A stretch of 64,000 bases of DNA from Desmodus rotundus. Its lineage: Eukaryota; Chordata; Mammalia; Chiroptera; Phyllostomidae. Under the pieces are notes generated by a model that worked only from the letters and a program-made list of their open reading frames with translations, was not told the origin of the DNA and made no database searches. Below are positions 61,535 through 64,000 of this stretch, piece after piece (the first letter of the stretch is position 1; every line of letters starts with the position of its first letter). The stretch is from contig NC_071388.1 of the NCBI RefSeq assembly GCF_022682495.2, forward strand, positions 180,914,528-180,978,527, in the 5' to 3' direction. Both the position numbers and the translations under genes were made by a program.

Positions 61535-61720
61535 TTTTAAAGATTTAATTGATTTATTTTTAGAGAGAGGGGAAGTTAGGGAGAGAAACATCAATGTGTG
61601 GTTGCCTCTCAGGCACCCTTGCCCCCACCCTGCACTGGGGACCCAGCCTGCAGCCCAGGCATGTGCCCTGATTGGGAATCAATCCAGTACTCAATCCACT
61701 GAGCCACACCAGCCAGGGCT
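61535..61720 (-). mobile_element. VES-type bat SINE, reverse orientation
   Basis: Read on the minus strand it starts AGCCCTGGCTGGTGTGGCTC, with an A box and a damaged B box, then the CAGGGCACATGCCTGGGCTG body, a pyrimidine tract and an AATAAATC-like tail. About 25 bases of the tRNA-like half around the B box are missing. Possible 8-bp duplications TAATTCTT lie at 61519-61526 and 61729-61736, but they are short and not exactly abutting, so they are weak evidence. Confidence 0.9.
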
Positions 61721-61799
61721 ACAAAGGCTAATTCTTAATCAACTCTATGACTTCCATTTCCTGTCTGTAAAATAAGGAAACTACTAGAATGTACTAGAT

Positions 61800-62512
61800 C
61801 AGTGGTCCTCAGTACTATCTGACCCAAAGCTCCATTTTTACAATAAATCCTAAAATAAAATTCATAGATAATATAATCTACCTAGCAACAGAATTCCAAT
61901 AAAGTAAGAAATATAAGAAATCTGAAACAACTAATATATAGAAGGCTTAATAAAATGGCCAAATGTGAAACCCACTTGTAGTGAATCACTTTGCACTTAA
62001 AAGAAGTGAGCTACGCTGGATATTGTGGGCACTGTTTCTTTATATTTGCAATGTGAATTAAGGGCTAAATAACTGTATTTGTGTGTAGACATGGAAGCTG
62101 TAAAAGCAGAGTGACCCAGGGGTGCTGGCTGTCAACTCAAATACTGAGACAGCTGGTGTGGTTGGCCATGTGATTTTCTAATGGTGAAATACTCTTGGTA
62201 AAGTTCTGAACACTGTAAAGTACAATCTTTTCTTAATCTGCACAGCAGCTGAATCCTAGAGATCCAAGTAAATCCTAGAAAACCATAGGAAAACCAAAAA
62301 AATACCTTGGGTTTGTGTGTAAAGTGTCCAGAAGGACATGAGAAATTTCTGGGCACTGGGCAACTCTTTGTTGTGTGGGATTTCTGTGATTGTAAGTCAT
62401 CTACGATCTCCCCTCCCCTCCCACCCACAGCATTCTGATACATTTTTAAAATGCCCCATCCGTTTTCAAAATGCCTCCAAAGCGATGGTAAATCCCTCCA
62501 TGAGAACCACTG
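61800..62512. mobile_element. Possible complete hAT element with matching ends
   Basis: The left end CAGTGGTCCTCAGTAC and the complement of the right end CAGTGGTTCTCATGGA share CAGTGG-TCTCA, a hAT/MER-type terminal inverted repeat, about 710 bases apart. Flanking 8-mers TACTAGAT and TATAAAAT agree at only 5 of 8 positions, so the target duplication is doubtful. No transposase coding is visible. The two ends could also belong to separate old fragments. Confidence 0.4.
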
Positions 62513-62799
62513 TATAAAATCCTAAGTTTATTGAATCAGCAACTTTTTAATCTCCTCTTACATGCGAAGAAGTGCGTTAGAAGCCACAGTAGATTTAGAG
62601 AAGGATTTGCTGTGGTTGAGACCCTGAGGGAATCACATTCCGATATCCTTAAAGGGGAGGTTGTGAGTTTATGGTTTGGGGAAGAGAAGTGCCACATCCG
62701 CCTGGGTGATGCAGGGAGATGTCAGGGAGCATGGGTACTGAAGGACCGAAAGACTTGAGGGGGTAGAGAGGACTTGGAGTGTTAGAAAACAGTAGGGAG

Positions 62800-62965
62800 A
62801 ATTTCACTCAACACCCACCTGCTATATATGAGGCAGTGCTACCCTCTGATAAACCAAAGATGAATAAGACAGGGACCCTACCTAGGCAGAGTTCAGTCTT
62901 CCAGAAGAGACAGGTGCAAAATATAAAATCACATGGTGATGTGTACCACACCTGGGATGCAGTGA
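62800..62965 (-). repeat. L2-like LINE fragment
   Basis: CACCTGCTATATATGAGGCA, AAGATGAATAAGACAGGGAC and TTCCAGAAGAGACAGGTGCA resemble the complement of the L2 3' end. Confidence 0.45.
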
Positions 62966-63825
62966 GGTGGCACTAAATAATTGACACACTATAAAACACA
63001 CTAGTAGGTTTGCAGATGGATCGCAAAGCACTAATTTTCTTCCATAAACACATTAACTAACAGCTCTGTTAATAGTGCTGTAATTCAGGTAATCCTTACT
63101 GCTCAATGATTTCTTAAAACCAAACAAGCAAACAACAAAACTAACCTGCTGCCATTTAGAAGCTGGATTTTACAGGAATTTTTTTAATTCGGTTTTTATG
63201 ATGCCTACTATTTTGAGAATGTTTTGATTTATAGTTGGGACAGGAGAAAGAAATTAAATAATCAAATGGCAGATTCCCAACTTTGCTTGTTATTGCTTTC
63301 ACATGAATTACTTTTGAAATCTAATTACTCAAGTTGCTGTTTTGATATCAATCATAGACTAAAAGCCTAGCACATATATTTGTTCATTTACTGATAATTT
63401 ATACCTTCTCCCTAAAACAATTTCAGTAACTCTATCAAGTCTATGACTTTAAAGCAAATGCAATATTGAAGAGCTTGACTTCCCAGGGGTAGCTGCCCTG
63501 AAAACTAAGTACCAACTAGAGGAGTTTTCTGTCCAGGGTGCTTTTACCAACCCTACCCTGAAACTTCCTGGGAAGAATTCTCTCATGCGCAAGGAGCCAT
63601 CCCCAAATCCCTCCAATTTTGTAAGTTTGGCACAAAGGCATTGGGGTGTGGCAGCATTATTTTTTAATGTTATTGGTTCATTACAGATCTAGGCTTCATG
63701 TAAATTTTTCTGTTAAAGAATAAGTGATGGTAATGGAAGGTTACTAGATGTTTTTGCAAAAGGAAAGGACTCATAGTTGACCATGAACTTCATTAGCAAC
63801 CCATGTATTAAGATCATGCATTTTG

Positions 63826-64000
63826 TTTTATTTTATTTTAAAGGTTTTATTTATTTATTTTTAGAGAGAGGGGAAGGGAAGGAGAAAGAGAGGGAGAAAA
63901 ATATCAATGTATGGTTGCCTCTCACTCGCCCCCTACGGGGGACCTGGCCTGCAACCCGGGCATGTGCCCTGACTGGGAATCGAAATGGTGACCCTTTGGT
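63826..64000 (-). mobile_element. VES-type bat SINE, reverse orientation, cut by window end
   Basis: An A/T-rich tail region leads into TTTATTTATTTTTAGAGAGA, a purine-rich block, the TGGTTGCCTCTCACTCGCCC segment and CGGGCATGTGCCCTGACTGG. The window ends inside the tRNA-like part, so its A box lies outside. This copy keeps the CCCCCTACGGGGG segment that is missing from 36608-36808 and appears closest to the family consensus. The left boundary is approximate. Confidence 0.92.

Larger units (their letters stand above)
61037..64000 (+). other. SPATS2L: SPATS2L intron after the fourth coding exon, continuing past the window
   Basis: Begins with the donor GTCAGT. Contains a reverse VES SINE, a possible hAT element, an L2-like fragment, about 650 bases of unassigned AT-rich sequence (63000-63640) and a second reverse VES SINE cut by the window end. 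The next SPATS2L exon is not reached. Confidence 0.92.

Noticed and set aside
1..64000. Bacterial, phage or CRISPR-type systems
   Set aside because: Spliced exons, mammalian repeats and long non-coding stretches identify a mammalian intron; there are no direct-repeat arrays with spacers and no gene clusters.

Overview
The window is mammalian nuclear DNA, almost entirely intronic, and the interspersed repeats point to a bat. Three copies of a tRNA-derived SINE of the chiropteran VES type are present (36608-36808, 61535-61720 and about 63826-64000), together with L1 3' ends of a bat-like form. The VES type argues for a microbat, probably Yangochiroptera; genus cannot be told from the sequence.

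The only protein-coding gene I can support is the 5' coding part of SPATS2L (spermatogenesis associated serine rich 2 like; also called SGNP or DNAPTP6), on the + strand. Four consecutive coding exons lie at 34332-34370 (within exon 34310-34370), 54568-54676, 57779-57828 and 60790-61036. All have canonical AG/GT borders and they join in one open frame for the first 148 residues. They encode the N-terminal UBA-like module, a strongly basic stretch and the start of the Ser/Pro-rich region. The other roughly three quarters of the protein lies to the right of the window. The ATG exon begins at a splice acceptor, so at least one 5' non-coding exon must lie upstream; I could not identify it, and 1-34309 reads as intron or 5' flank.

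Layout: 1-34309 is upstream intron with MIR and L2 fragments, an MLT1 LTR (10230-10512), an L1 3' end (20068-20585), a probable ERV1-type solo LTR (27632-28167) and an internally deleted mariner transposon with visible terminal inverted repeats (31320-32093). The intron at 34371-54567 (20.2 kb) holds a VES SINE with target duplications, a bat L1 with target duplications, a GGAA-rich microsatellite, a near-complete MLT1 LTR next to a MER5-type element, a Tigger/MER2 element, two CpG-dense patches, a 13-bp perfect hairpin and a 64-bp sequence present twice. The introns at 54677-57778 and 57829-60789 are mostly unique AT-rich DNA, with a G-rich L1 3' end 0.3-0.5 kb before exon 60790-61036. The last 3 kb carry two VES SINEs and a possible hAT element.

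No operon, CRISPR array, phage, rRNA or functional tRNA gene is present, and I found no convincing new biological system. The most useful leads are the in-frame two-exon cassette that encodes the UBA-like module, the isolated CpG patches, the repeat-free enhancer-like blocks, and the transposons with readable ends. Repeat family names come from remembered consensus features and no database search was run.
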